Assembly: GCA_963734295.1 (NCBI GenBank)
Contig: CAVTGS010000012.1
Coordinates: forward strand, 496,001-560,000
Length of the DNA stretch: 64,000 nucleotides
Direction: 5' to 3'
Source of the DNA: JAEUMW01 sp963734295
GTDB taxonomy: Bacteria; Pseudomonadota; Gammaproteobacteria; Burkholderiales; JAEUMW01
Part shown: positions 9,267 through 19,623 of the stretch, piece by piece
Position numbering within the stretch: position 1 is the first letter of the stretch
Layout of the letters: the number at the start of each line of letters is the position of its first letter
The notes under the pieces: generated by a model
What the model saw: the letters and a program-made list of their open reading frames with translations, nothing else
Databases searched by the model: none
What the model was told of the DNA's origin: nothing
Translations under genes and position numbers: made by a program

Positions 9267-9854
9267 TCAGGCGGCGAGGGCTTCCAGGCGCACCGACTTC
9301 GCGCCGAGCCGGCGCATCTCTTCGAGCGCACGCACTCCGTTGCCGGCGTCGAGGTCGACCGCACAGACTGCGTCTTCGAGCACGACGATGCGAAAACCCA
9401 GCCGCATGGCGTCGCGCACGGTGGAGAGCACGCAGTACTCGGTTGCGAGACCGCCGACGAAGATCCTTCGCGTGCCGAGATCACGCAGACGCGCACAAAG
9501 ATCGGTGCCTTCGAAGGCGGAATGCGCTTCCTGCTCGGACGTCGTGGCCTTGGAGACGATTGCCGTGTCACAGGGAATGCGCAACGTGGAAGGAAACGCC
9601 GCGCCCTGCGTGCCGGCGATGCAGTGGGGCGGCCAGACACCGCCGCGCATCTCGAAAGAACAGTGGTTGGCGGGATGCCAGTCGCGCGTGGCGATGATCG
9701 GGAGGCCGCGGTCGCGGAAGCTCGCGATGTAACAGTTCAGGAAATGGATCGCTTCATCGCCGCCACGCACGGCGAGACAGCCGCCGGGCAGAAAATCATT
9801 CTGGACGTCGATGATGAGCAACGCATCACCGTGATGCGGCTCCATTGGAATCAT
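9267..9854 (-). CDS. pncA: Nicotinamidase / isochorismatase-family hydrolase (PncA-like)
   Basis: This 195-aa protein probably hydrolyses nicotinamide to nicotinate for NAD salvage. Visible catalytic features are Asp16 in LLIIDVQNDFLPGG, a lysine in AIVSKATT and the nucleophilic Cys in GGLATEYCVL with its preceding cis-peptide region. Metal-ligand residues are in TRDWHPANHCSF. These fit PncA better than other isochorismatase-like enzymes, though function is by family. It is convergent with the upstream CBS gene and divergent from the PHP gene. Confidence 0.85.
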   Translation of the reverse strand: MIPMEPHHGDALLIIDVQNDFLPGGCLAVRGGDEAIHFLNCYIASFRDRGLPIIATRDWHPANHCSFEMRGGVWPPHCIAGTQGAAFPSTLRIPCDTAIVSKATTSEQEAHSAFEGTDLCARLRDLGTRRIFVGGLATEYCVLSTVRDAMRLGFRIVVLEDAVCAVDLDAGNGVRALEEMRRLGAKSVRLEALAA

Positions 9855-10057
9855 TGCGCAGTATCGGTTGGACGCACGGGGCTCTCATTGCACCCCTCAA
9901 GTGATGATAGCAGAATCAGTACCCGATCAGCGGTGTTCTTTACATCCGACACAGCGCGACGGTCGACGCTTTGCGCTTCGGGTCCAGCAGCGATTTTTCA
10001 AGGCAGAGCCGATTTGCTATTCTTACGCGATCCCCTCTCCGTGGCAAATCTCCTCGC

Positions 10058-10918
10058 GTGCACTCTGTCGATCTTCACGCCCATTCCAAGGCGTCCGATG
10101 GGCTGTTGAGCCCTGCTTCCCTGATACGAAAAGCCGCAGACAACGGCGTCGGAATTCTTGCACTCACCGACCATGACGTGACGAGTGGCATTGCCGAAGC
10201 ACGCGAGGCGGCGTTCGTGCATGGCATACACCTCGTCGCCGGAGTCGAGATCTCCGTCACGTGGCACGGCAAGACCATTCACATCGTCGGCCTGGAGATC
10301 GACCCCGACTGCCTGGTGTTGCAGGAAGGTCTGGCAGCGGTACGAAGCGGACGTCGCGCGCGGGCCGAACGCATGGCAGCGGACCTCGCGCGCGTCGGGA
10401 TCGAGGGAAGCTTTGCCGGCGCGGCGCGCCATGCAGCGAATCCGGACTTCATAGGCCGCACACACTTCGCGCGCTATCTCGTTGAATGCGGAATAGCTTC
10501 TGAACCGCGCCACGTCTTCAAGCGCTATCTCGGGGAAGGCCGACCAGGCTTTGTTCAGCATCAGTGGGCTACCCTGGAGGACGCGGTTTCGTGGATTCGG
10601 GCGGCCGGCGGCGAAGCCGTGATCGCACATCCGGGGCGCTACAACCTGGGCGACGAAAAGCTCGCGGACCTCGTCGGCGCGTTCCGCGACCTGGGAGGCA
10701 CCGGCATCGAAGTCATCGCGCCGAGCCATCGTCCGGACCAGATCGTGGCGCTGGCAAGACTCTCCCGCACGTGCGGCCTCAAAGCGTCCATTGGCTCCGA
10801 CTATCACGGCCCGGGCGAGCAGCGCTTCGACCTGGGTCGGCTGCCTGTCCTTCCCTACGGCCTCGCGCCGATCTGGGAGGGGTGGGAAGTCGCGGCAGGT
10901 CGCATCACAGCGTGCTGA
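10058..10918 (+). CDS. PHP-domain phosphoesterase (3',5'-nucleoside bisphosphate phosphatase type)
   Basis: This 286-aa protein has a full PHP metal site: VDLHAHSKASDGLL, LTDHDVTSGI, VEISVTWHGKTIHIVGL, EAVIAHPGRYNL and IGSDYHGPGE. The GTG at 10058 is preferred because the conserved first strand begins right after it; upstream starts add an unrelated leader. The E. coli relative YciV (RnmA) removes phosphate from pAp and trims RNA 5' ends. The next gene is of the YciO family, and yciO and yciV are also neighbours in other proteobacteria, supporting this assignment. Confidence 0.85.
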   Translation: MHSVDLHAHSKASDGLLSPASLIRKAADNGVGILALTDHDVTSGIAEAREAAFVHGIHLVAGVEISVTWHGKTIHIVGLEIDPDCLVLQEGLAAVRSGRRARAERMAADLARVGIEGSFAGAARHAANPDFIGRTHFARYLVECGIASEPRHVFKRYLGEGRPGFVQHQWATLEDAVSWIRAAGGEAVIAHPGRYNLGDEKLADLVGAFRDLGGTGIEVIAPSHRPDQIVALARLSRTCGLKASIGSDYHGPGEQRFDLGRLPVLPYGLAPIWEGWEVAAGRITAC

Positions 10919-10965
10919 CACGATAGGAATAGGATCGCGGCGCATCGGCGTGCGTGTCCCTCCAC

Positions 10966-11592
10966 ATGGCTCAATTCTTCAGCGTTCACCCAACCGACCC
11001 GCAGACGCGATTGATCAGGCAGGCGGCAGAGATGGTTCGCGACGGGAAGGTGATCGTCTACCCGACGGATTCCTGCTACGCCCTCGGGTGCCGGCTGGAC
11101 GATCGCGAGGCGGTAGACCGCATCCGCGCCATTCGCGCCCTGGACCCGAAGCACCACCTGACGCTGGTGTGCCGCGATCTCTCGGAAGTTGCGCGGTACG
11201 CGCGCGTCGACAACCGCCAGTTCAGGCTGCTGAAGAGCGCCACGCCAGGCAGCTACACGTTCATTCTCGAGGCGACGCGGGAAGTGCCGAGACGCCTCCA
11301 GCACCCGAAGCGGAACACGATCGGCCTCAGGGTGCCGGACCATCCAGTGACCCAGGCGCTGCTCGGGGAACTGAACGAAGCCATGCTGAGCACGAGCCTC
11401 GTGCTGCCGGGAGAGGAACTGCCGCTAAACGACGCCGAGGACATCCGTGAGCGGCTCGAGGCTCAGGTCGATCTCATCATCGACAGCGGCGCCTGCGGTC
11501 TCGAGATGACTACCGTGGTCGATCTGACCGGCGAGGCGCCGCAGGTGCTGCGCGCAGGCAAGGGCCGCCTTGCCGTGTTCGGCCTCGCGTGA
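10966..11592 (+). CDS. YciO/YrdC/Sua5-family protein
   Basis: This 208-aa single-domain protein resembles YciO, a paralogue of the threonylcarbamoyl-AMP synthase TsaC/Sua5. Conserved stretches are GKVIVYPTDSCYALGCRL, DPKHHLTLVCRDLSEVA, TPGSYTFILEATREVPRRL and TIGLRVPDHPVTQALL. YciO-type proteins bind nucleotides and RNA, and their exact task is unsettled. The ATG at 10966 is chosen; a GTG at 10954 is possible. The M50 protease start overlaps its stop. Confidence 0.85.
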   Translation: MAQFFSVHPTDPQTRLIRQAAEMVRDGKVIVYPTDSCYALGCRLDDREAVDRIRAIRALDPKHHLTLVCRDLSEVARYARVDNRQFRLLKSATPGSYTFILEATREVPRRLQHPKRNTIGLRVPDHPVTQALLGELNEAMLSTSLVLPGEELPLNDAEDIRERLEAQVDLIIDSGACGLEMTTVVDLTGEAPQVLRAGKGRLAVFGLA

Positions 11593-12284
11593 GCATGGAC
11601 GCCGACCTCGTTCGCACCATCTCGATCTTCGCCCTGCCGCTGGTATTCGCCATCACCCTGCACGAGGCCGCGCATGGCTACGTGGCAAAGCATTTCGGCG
11701 ACCTCACTGCCTACGCCCAGGGCCGCGTCAGCCTCAACCCGCTGCGACATATCGATCTCGTCGGGACCCTCATCGTGCCGCTGGTGATCCTGACGCTCAG
11801 CCACTTCGCGGGAAGCAGCATCCTCTTCGGCTGGGCGAAGCCGGTGCCCGTCAACTTCGGCAACCTGCGCAACCCGAAGCGCGACATGCGTTGGGTGGCG
11901 GCGGCGGGACCGGGAGCGAACTTCGCTATGGCGCTCTTCTGGGCAACGACCCTCAAGCTCGGCGCAATCGCCCCCGACGCCTACTTTTCACAGCCGATGA
12001 TGTGGATGGGCGCCGCCGGTATCCTCGTGAACGTTGCACTCGCCGTGCTGAACCTCATGCCGCTGCTCCCGCTCGACGGCGGACGCATCGTGGTGTCTCT
12101 GCTGCCGCCGCGGCTCGCGTATCGTTTCTCGCTGTTGGAACCCTATGGCATGGTGATACTGCTCGTGCTCCTGTTCACGGGAGTACTGGGACTCGTGCTG
12201 TGGCCGATCATCATCGGCCTCGTTGCGGGAGTCGGCGCCTTGATCGGGTTTCCGGAGCTCCTCGGACTGATCTCCAGACTTTAG
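11589..12284 (+). CDS. Site-2 protease-family membrane metalloprotease (M50)
   Basis: This 231-aa integral membrane protein has the zinc motif HEAAH near residue 25, within FAITLHEAAHGYVAKHFGD, and the second metal site NLMPLLPLDGGRIV. These mark a compact YwhC-type M50 peptidase. Several hydrophobic helices flank the motifs. The GTG at 11589 overlaps the previous stop; an ATG at 11595 is the alternative. The substrate is unknown. It lies between a YciO-like gene and trpS, an arrangement seen in many betaproteobacteria. Confidence 0.88.
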   Translation: MSMDADLVRTISIFALPLVFAITLHEAAHGYVAKHFGDLTAYAQGRVSLNPLRHIDLVGTLIVPLVILTLSHFAGSSILFGWAKPVPVNFGNLRNPKRDMRWVAAAGPGANFAMALFWATTLKLGAIAPDAYFSQPMMWMGAAGILVNVALAVLNLMPLLPLDGGRIVVSLLPPRLAYRFSLLEPYGMVILLVLLFTGVLGLVLWPIIIGLVAGVGALIGFPELLGLISRL

Positions 12285-12296
12285 GAATCTTCAGCG

Positions 12297-13499
12297 ATGT
12301 TTGCAGACAGGGTGTTGTCAGGGATGCGCCCCACCGGAACGCTGCACCTCGGTCATTTCCACGGGGTGCTCAAGAACTGGGTGAGACTCCAGCACGAACA
12401 CCAGTGCCTCTTCTTCGTGGCGGACTGGCACGCGCTCACGACCCACTACGAGAGCCCGGAGATCATCGAGACGAGCGTCTGGGACATGGTCGTCGACTGG
12501 CTCGCGGCCGGAGTGGACCCGGCCCAAGCCACGCTCTTCATTCAGTCACGGGTCCCGGAACACGCGGAGCTCCACCTCCTGCTGTCGATGATCACGCCTT
12601 TGTCGTGGTTGGAGCGCGTGCCGTCGTACAAAGACCAGCAAGAGAAATTAGGTGAGAAAGATCTTTCAACATACGGATTTCTTGGTTATCCCTTGTTGCA
12701 AGGCGCGGATATCCTGATCTACCGTGCGAATCTGGTTCCGGTCGGCGAGGATCAGGTTCCCCACATCGAGTTCACGCGCGAAATTGCCCGCCGGTTCAAT
12801 CACCTGTACGGGCGCGATCCGGGATTCGAGGAAAAGGCGGAGCACGCGATCAAGAGGCTCGGGGCGAAACGGGCCAAGCTGTACCGCGATCTGCGGGTGC
12901 GCTATCAGCAGGACGGCGACGACGAAGCGCTCGACGCCGCGAAGGCCATGCTCGACGAAGCCCAGAACCTCTCGATCGGCGACCGCGAACGGTTGTTCGG
13001 TTACCTGGAGGGCGGCGGCAAGATGATCCTGTCGGAACCGCGGGCGCTGCTCACGGCCGCCCCCCGCATGCCGGGGCTCGATGGGCAGAAGATGTCGAAG
13101 TCGTACCACAATACGATCACGCTGCGGGAGGAGGAGGAGAGCGTGACCCGCAAGGTGCGCACGATGCCGACGGATCCCGCCAGAATCCGCCGTTCCGATC
13201 CGGGCGATCCGGAGAAATGCCCGGTCTGGCCGCTCCATCTCGTCTACTCGGACGACGAGCGCCGGCGTTGGGTGGAGGAGGGATGCCGCAGCGCCGGCAT
13301 CGGCTGTCTGGAGTGCAAGCAGCCCGTGATCGACGCCATTCTCGCGGAGCAGCGGCCGATGCGCGCACGGGCCGAGTACTACCTCCAGGATCCGACGCTG
13401 GTGCGCAATATCGTCGAGGATGGGTGCGAGCGGGCGGGTAAACTAGCCGCCGAGACCATGCGCGACGTGCGCCAGGCGATGGGCATCGAGTACGGATAA
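12297..13499 (+). CDS. trpS: Tryptophanyl-tRNA synthetase
   Basis: This class I aminoacyl-tRNA synthetase charges tRNA-Trp. It has 400 aa with the HIGH-like signature TLHLGHFHG near residue 16 and GQKMSKSYHNTI as the KMSKS loop. Other family parts are LLQGADILIYRANLVPVGEDQ and the C-terminal RARAEYYLQDP. It is longer than the 330-aa E. coli enzyme; the extra 50-60 residues lie between the Rossmann fold and the KMSKS loop (EHAIKRLGAKRAKLYRDLR region), as in other betaproteobacteria. It precedes scpA with 25 bases between. Confidence 0.96.
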   Translation: MFADRVLSGMRPTGTLHLGHFHGVLKNWVRLQHEHQCLFFVADWHALTTHYESPEIIETSVWDMVVDWLAAGVDPAQATLFIQSRVPEHAELHLLLSMITPLSWLERVPSYKDQQEKLGEKDLSTYGFLGYPLLQGADILIYRANLVPVGEDQVPHIEFTREIARRFNHLYGRDPGFEEKAEHAIKRLGAKRAKLYRDLRVRYQQDGDDEALDAAKAMLDEAQNLSIGDRERLFGYLEGGGKMILSEPRALLTAAPRMPGLDGQKMSKSYHNTITLREEEESVTRKVRTMPTDPARIRRSDPGDPEKCPVWPLHLVYSDDERRRWVEEGCRSAGIGCLECKQPVIDAILAEQRPMRARAEYYLQDPTLVRNIVEDGCERAGKLAAETMRDVRQAMGIEYG

Positions 13500-13524
13500 G
13501 GTTAAGTCGAGCGCAGAGATACTC

Positions 13525-14343
13525 GTGTCTCAGCTAATCGGGATGAGCGACGGCAACGACGCGGCGCCGATCGGAAGAATGCGCGGCGAGCCGATCTTGG
13601 CGTTGCCTCACGACCTCTTCATTCCGCCGGATGCGCTCGAGGTGTTTCTCGAGACCTTCGAGGGGCCGCTCGATCTGCTCCTGTATCTGATCCGGCGGCA
13701 GAACCTGGACGTGCTGGATATTCCGATGGCGGAGCTCACCAGGCAGTACATGCGCTACGTCGACATGATGCGCACCAATCAGCTCGAACTTGCTGCCGAA
13801 TACCTGCTCATGGCGGCACTCCTGGTCGAGATCAAATCACGCATGCTGCTCCCCAAACCCACCCGCACCGAAAAAGAGGAAGAAGATCCGCGCGCGGCAT
13901 TGGTGCGGCGCCTGCTCGCGTACGAGCAGATGAAGCTCGCGAGTCGAAGTCTGGATGAGGTGCCCCGGGCCGGACGCGATTTCGCGCTGGTGCAGGTGTG
14001 CGTCGAGCGCGCGGCGGCAGGGCGCCTGCCGGATGTGTCCCCGGACGATCTGAAGGCGGCGTGGTTGGCGTTGGTGGCAAGAGCGAGTGTCAACCGCCAC
14101 CATCGGGTGACGCGCGAGCAGCTCTCGGTGCGCGATCACATGACGCGTATCCTGCGGCGGCTGCAGGACCTGCGCTTTGCCGCGTTCGGAGAACTGTTCC
14201 GCAGAGAGGCCGGCGTGCCGGAGCTGGTGGTGACTTTTCTCGCGGTGTTGGAGCTTGCTCGCGAGAGCCTCATCGAGGTCCAGCAACAGGACGCCTATGC
14301 GCCGATTTACGTAAGGCTCAAGAATGCATACACCGCTGTATGA
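13525..14343 (+). CDS. scpA: Segregation and condensation protein A
   Basis: This is the kleisin subunit of the SMC-ScpAB chromosome condensation complex. It has 272 aa with the N-terminal signature FLETFEGPLDLLLYLIRRQN, LDIPMAELTRQYMRYVDMM and AAEYLLMAALLVEIKSRMLL, and a C-terminal winged-helix part RREAGVPELVVTFLAVLELARE. A GTG start at 13525 is given; an ATG at 13543 is equally plausible. Its 3' end overlaps the scpB start by 20 bases, indicating translational coupling. Confidence 0.95.
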   Translation: MSQLIGMSDGNDAAPIGRMRGEPILALPHDLFIPPDALEVFLETFEGPLDLLLYLIRRQNLDVLDIPMAELTRQYMRYVDMMRTNQLELAAEYLLMAALLVEIKSRMLLPKPTRTEKEEEDPRAALVRRLLAYEQMKLASRSLDEVPRAGRDFALVQVCVERAAAGRLPDVSPDDLKAAWLALVARASVNRHHRVTREQLSVRDHMTRILRRLQDLRFAAFGELFRREAGVPELVVTFLAVLELARESLIEVQQQDAYAPIYVRLKNAYTAV

Positions 14344-14951
14344 CGTTTCGGAGGTGAAGCGGGTCCTCGAGGCGGCGCTGCTCACGGCGCAGGAGCCGCT
14401 CGCGGTCGCCGACCTGCGCAGGCTGTTCGAAGACCAGTTGAGCGCTGACACCGTTCGCAAGGTTCTCGACGAGCTGCGCGTCGATTGGGAGGGCCGCGGC
14501 GTCGAGCTCGACTCAGGTGGCGAGCGGGTGGCGGTTCCAGTCCCGATCGGAATACCAGGTATTCCTGGACCGGCTCACGCCGCAGCGCCCACCGCGGTAT
14601 TCGCGCGCCGTGCTGGAGACGCTCGCCATCATCGCTTATCGCCAGCCCGCAACCCGCGGCGACATCGAGGATATCCGCGGTGTCGCTGCCTCCTCCGGCG
14701 TGCTGAAGGCGTTGGAGGCACGCGGCTGGATCGAGGTGGTGGGGCACCGCGAAGTACCCGGACGACCAGCCCTTTATGCCACGACCAAGGCCTTTCTCGA
14801 CGATCTGGCGCTGCGTTCGTTGGACGAACTGCCGGCGCTCGACGATCTCGGCACGCTGGTCGACCCGAGCGACGCAAGCCCGCAGTTGCCGGATCTGGCC
14901 GCGATCGAGGGCGGCCTGCGCGATGAAGGTAGTTCTCCTCGCGAATCCTAA
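14324..14951 (+). CDS. scpB: Segregation and condensation protein B (one frameshift near 14513)
   Basis: This is the winged-helix partner of ScpA. The N-terminal half VKRVLEAALLTAQEPLAVAD is read in one frame. After a +1 break near 14513 the next frame gives GWRFQSRSEYQVFLDRL, YSRAVLETLAIIAYRQPATR, GDIEDIRGVAASSGVLKAL and GRPALYATTKAFLDDLAL, all typical ScpB. The joined protein is about 208 aa. ScpB is normally required for chromosome segregation in organisms that have it, so the break is likely a sequence error. The downstream ParA-type gene starts inside its 3' end. Confidence 0.9.
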
Positions 14952-15558
14952 GGGCGGCAGCGGCAAGACCACTGTCGCAACCAACCTCGCGGGGGCGCTC
15001 GCCGCGCGGGGCGAGCGCGTGTACCTGTGGGACCTCGACCGACAGAAGTCCGCGCTGGAGTGGCTGGCGCTGCGGCCCGCGACCTTGCCGACGATAAGGC
15101 GGCTGGACGGTCGCATGGCCGACGACGACCCCGGGACCGCGCTGCCTGGTTGGATGGTGTTGGATTCCCCCGCCGGTCTTCACGGCAAGAATCTGGGGCA
15201 TGCGGTCAAAGCTGCCCACAAAGTGATCGTGCCCATTCAGCCGTCGCTCTTCGATATGGCGGCAACGAGGGATTTCGTCCGTCTGGTGCTGGAGGAGAAG
15301 GCGGTGCGCCGGCAGCGGACCTTCATCGCGTTGGTAGGCGTGCGCGTGGACGCGCGTACCAGAGCCGCGGCGACGCTGAAGGCGTTTCTCGCGCAGTACG
15401 ATCTGCCGGTGCTCGCGTTCCTCCGGGATACGCAGCTCTATGCCAATGCAGCTTTCACGGGCCGCAGCGTGTTCGATCTCTCGTCTTCACTGGTGGAACA
15501 GGAGGTCGAGCAATGGTCGCGAATCGTCGACTGGATCGTGGGCGATCCCGCGGCATAG
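14923..15558 (+). CDS. ParA/MinD-type ATPase
   Basis: This 211-aa ATPase has the deviant Walker A motif NPKGGSGKTTVATNLAG near its N-terminus, LWDLDRQKSALEWLAL as the A' region, and DSPAGLHGKNLG as switch II. It is short and has no DNA-binding N-terminal domain, so it resembles orphan ParA proteins that place cargo on the nucleoid rather than plasmid ParA. No parB or parS is visible next to it. It overlaps the end of scpB, suggesting a chromosome-organisation operon scpA-scpB-parA-like. Confidence 0.88.
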   Translation: MKVVLLANPKGGSGKTTVATNLAGALAARGERVYLWDLDRQKSALEWLALRPATLPTIRRLDGRMADDDPGTALPGWMVLDSPAGLHGKNLGHAVKAAHKVIVPIQPSLFDMAATRDFVRLVLEEKAVRRQRTFIALVGVRVDARTRAAATLKAFLAQYDLPVLAFLRDTQLYANAAFTGRSVFDLSSSLVEQEVEQWSRIVDWIVGDPAA

Positions 15559-15593
15559 CCGCTGGCGCAATGGTCCCAAAGTCCTCGATCTGG

Positions 15594-15623
15594 TTGACGC
15601 TAATTCCCTATTCTTGTTAGAAT
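15594..15623 (+). promoter_or_regulatory. Sigma-70 promoter of the tRNA-fMet/rRNA transcription unit
   Basis: TTGACG at 15594-15599 and TAGAAT at 15618-15623 form -35 and -10 elements with an 18-base spacer. The -10 ends 19 bases before tRNA-fMet. No other good promoter is seen between the tRNA and the boxA in the 16S leader, so the tRNA and rRNA genes probably share this promoter. Confidence 0.6.
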
Positions 15624-15642
15624 TCCAAGTCTTGATAACGGA

Positions 15643-15716
<74 letters not shown>

Positions 15717-15725
15717 CCCTCTTTC

Positions 15726-15739
15726 GTTCTTTAACAATT
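15726..15739 (+). promoter_or_regulatory. boxA antitermination element in the 16S leader
   Basis: GTTCTTTAACAATT matches the rRNA boxA consensus (TGYTCTTTAACA). It recruits the Nus antitermination complex so that transcription reads through the structured rRNA genes. The same word occurs again in the 16S-23S spacer at 17864. Confidence 0.85.
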
Positions 15740-15740
15740 C

Positions 15741-15761
15741 GTAGCCGATAGGTGTGGGTGC
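15741..15761 (+). other. 5' arm of the 16S RNase III processing stem
   Basis: This 21-base stretch is nearly perfectly complementary to 17515-17533, just after the 16S 3' end (core ACACCTATCGGCT). Such flanking arms pair in pre-rRNA and are cut by RNase III to release pre-16S. Confidence 0.7.
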
Positions 15762-15945
15762 TGGGTGTTTTGAGGGGTTTTCCGGGGGTTAGTGTTGCGT
15801 GGGTAGCTGGGGTATAGGTTACGTGCGTGGCGCGGATCTGCTGGGAAGACTTGAGGCATTGCAGTGCTTGCACGGTAAGGAACCGATCTTTAGGTGCTGG
15901 AAGGTGCCTGGAGGGGTTTTTACTTGTGTGCGAGCCAGAAGGTTT

Positions 15946-17483
<1,538 letters not shown>

Positions 17484-17616
17484 CCAGAGCGTCTGGCCCC
17501 GAGGGGCGCTCGGTGCCCACACCTATCGGCTGCGTGCGTGTCAGGGGACAGAAGACTGGGGGCCAAGCAGAAAGCTTCGCTTGGTGCTTGGTCTTCGGTC
17601 TTCTGTTCTCTGATGC

Positions 17617-17693
17617 GGGTCTGTAGCTCAGTTGGTCAGAGCACACGCTTGATAAGCGTGGGGTCGTTGGTTCAAGTCCAACCAGACCCACCA
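17617..17693 (+). tRNA. tRNA-Ile (GAT)
   Basis: A 77-base tRNA in the 16S-23S spacer, with anticodon loop CTTGATAAG and an encoded 3' CCA. The Ile-Ala spacer pair is the common arrangement in betaproteobacterial rRNA operons. Confidence 0.97.
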
Positions 17694-17697
17694 ATTC

Positions 17698-17773
17698 GGG
17701 GGCGTAGCTCAGCTGGGAGAGCACCTGCTTTGCAAGCAGGGGGTCATCGGTTCGATCCCGTTCGCCTCCACCA
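17698..17773 (+). tRNA. tRNA-Ala (TGC)
   Basis: A 76-base tRNA with anticodon loop CTTTGCAAG and encoded CCA, 4 bases after tRNA-Ile in the rRNA spacer. Confidence 0.97.
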
Positions 17774-17863
17774 ATTTTAAAGCGAGGGTGAGGCGTGAGG
17801 CGTGAGGAGTCCCGGCCATGGGGACGGCTCACGCCTTACTCCTCACGGAGTAAGTTCGGCTGC

Positions 17864-17877
17864 GTTCTTTAACAATT
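17864..17877 (+). promoter_or_regulatory. boxA element in the 16S-23S spacer
   Basis: GTTCTTTAACAATT is identical to the leader boxA at 15726. It renews antitermination before the 23S gene, which is unusually long here. The spacer around it (17774-18039) also holds a GTGAGGCGTGAGG direct repeat with partly complementary CTCACGCC, probably a processing stem, and no gene. Confidence 0.8.
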
Positions 17878-18171
17878 CGGAAGAAGTCAAAAAAGGCGTC
17901 TGTGTCCTGGCGGCAAGCGGGGGACAGGCGACTTGGGTAAGGATTGTATCGTTGCATGTTGCCTTGAGAGTTCGGGCGGCATGTGGCAACCGCCTGTAGC
18001 GTGGTTACCGGGCAGAAGTGCCTGGTGTTCAGCGTTATAGGATCAAGCGATTAAGTGCATGTGGTGGATGCCTTGGCGATTACAGGCGATGAAGGACGTG
18101 GCAGCCTGCGAAAAGCTGCGGGGAGCCGGCAAACGGGCTTTGATCCGCAGATGTCCGAATGGGGAAACCCA

Positions 18172-18300
18172 CCCCTCCATAGATGACTTTCGATTCTTCG
18201 CGTACGGCGAGCTTTGTCGAAAGCGAAGTGACGACAAGCCCTCAAAGGCAAGCTGGCTTTGAGGGCGGTCGGAGCGCAAAGAGAGTCATGTATGGAGGGG
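18172..18300 (+). other. 23S helix 9 extension (intervening sequence-like)
   Basis: A 129-base extension replaces the short helix 9 loop. The arms 18172-18190 and 18282-18300 pair over 19 positions (17 Watson-Crick, one G-U, one mismatch). An inner hairpin GCCCTCAAAG / CTTTGAGGGC lies at 18238-18266. Flanking core sequence GGGGAAACCCA and TATCCCTGGCTGAATAC is standard. Confidence 0.8.
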
Positions 18301-18694
18301 TATCCCTGGCTGAATACATAGGCCAGTGGAGGCGAACCTGCCGAACTGAAACATCTAAGTAGGCAGAGGAAGAGAAATCAACCGAGATTCCGAGAGTAGT
18401 GGCGAGCGAAATCGGAGGAGCCTGCTGTCTTTAGCCGCTCATCTAGCAAAACGGTCTGGAAAGTCCGGCGATACCGGGTGATAGCCCCGTATGCGAAAGG
18501 TGGGTGGTGGAACTGAGGCAGCGAGAAGTAGGGCGGGACACGTGAAATCCTGTCTGAAGATGGGGGGACCATCCTCCAAGGCTAAATACTCGTAATCGAC
18601 CGATAGTGAACCAGTACCGTGAGGGAAAGGCGAAAAGAACCCCGGGAGGGGAGTGAAACAGATCCTGAAACCGCATGCATACAAACAGTGGGAG

Positions 18695-18836
18695 CCCCAG
18701 CTTCAAGCGCTTTGCGCTTGGAGCGCGAGAAGGGAGAAGAGGGAAGGAAGAGGGGTGAAAAGCAATACACCCTTCCCCAGCGGCGCAGCCGCCTTCCCCT
18801 TCCCAGATTTCAAGAACAGAGTTCTTGAAGCTGGGG
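18695..18836 (+). other. 23S helix 25 extension (intervening sequence-like)
   Basis: A 142-base extension sits at helix 25, between GCAGTGGGAGC-type core sequence and the conserved CGCGTACCTTTTGTATAATG. It is closed by a perfect 13-base inverted repeat, CCCCAGCTTCAAG (18695-18707) and CTTGAAGCTGGGG (18824-18836). The interior is purine-rich on its 5' half (GAGAAGGGAGAAGAGGGAAG) and pyrimidine-rich on its 3' half, consistent with a long imperfect stem. Confidence 0.85.
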
Positions 18837-19327
18837 TGACCGCGTACCTTTTGTATAATGGGTCAGCGACTTACGTTGTGTTGCGAGCTTAACCGTATAG
18901 GGTAGGCGCAGCGAAAGCGAGTCTGAACAGGGCGTTCAGTAGCGCGACGTAGACCCGAAACCGGATGATCTACTCATGGCCAGGATGAAGGCAGGGTAAC
19001 ACCTGTTGGAGGTCCGAACCCACTACTGTTGAAAAAGTAGGGGATGAGCTGTGGGTAGGGGTGAAAGGCTAAACAAATCCGGAAATAGCTGGTTCTCTCC
19101 GAAAACTATTTAGGTAGTGCCTCGTATATCACTCCCGGGGGTAGAGCACTGTTATGGCTAGGGGGCCGTTTAGGTCTACCAAACCATTGCAAACTCCGAA
19201 TACCGGGAAGTGCGAGTACGGGAGACAGACATCGGGTGCTAACGTCCGGTGTCGAGAGGGAAACAACCCAGACCCTCAGCTAAGGCCCCCCAGACGTGGT
19301 TAAGTGGGAAACGAAGTGGGAAGGCTT

Positions 19328-19391
<64 letters not shown>

Positions 19392-19446
19392 GAGTCGTCC
19401 TGCGCGGAAAATGTAACGGGGCTCAAACCACGCGCCGAAGCTAGGG

Positions 19447-19623
19447 ATGTGTGCCTGATTCAAACTGCTTGTCGAAGCTGCAAGCTGGGCGAGGCTAACT
19501 TGGTGCCAGCCAAGTTAAGCGCCATCGGCGCGGCCCAGACCAAAGCGCCCCCGCGAACTGGTCGAGTCGATCGGGGAGGCGGGATTGAGCGTCAGAGACA
19601 GGAAGTTTGAATCAGGCACACAT
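19447..19623 (+). other. 23S helix 45 extension (intervening sequence-like)
   Basis: A 177-base extension at helix 45, between CGCGCCGAAGCTAGGG and GGTAGGAGAGCGTTCCG. It is closed by a perfect 20-base inverted repeat at 19447-19466 and 19604-19623, beginning ATGTGTGCCTGATTCAAACT. An inner hairpin AACTTGG / CCAAGTT is also present. A long perfect duplex of this kind is a typical RNase III substrate. Confidence 0.88.

Noticed and set aside
18660..18900. Possible coding sequence in the helix 25 extension (as in some 23S intervening sequences that encode a four-helix protein)
   Set aside because: The stretch is only about 142 bases with strong stem pairing; no IVS-type protein can be read.
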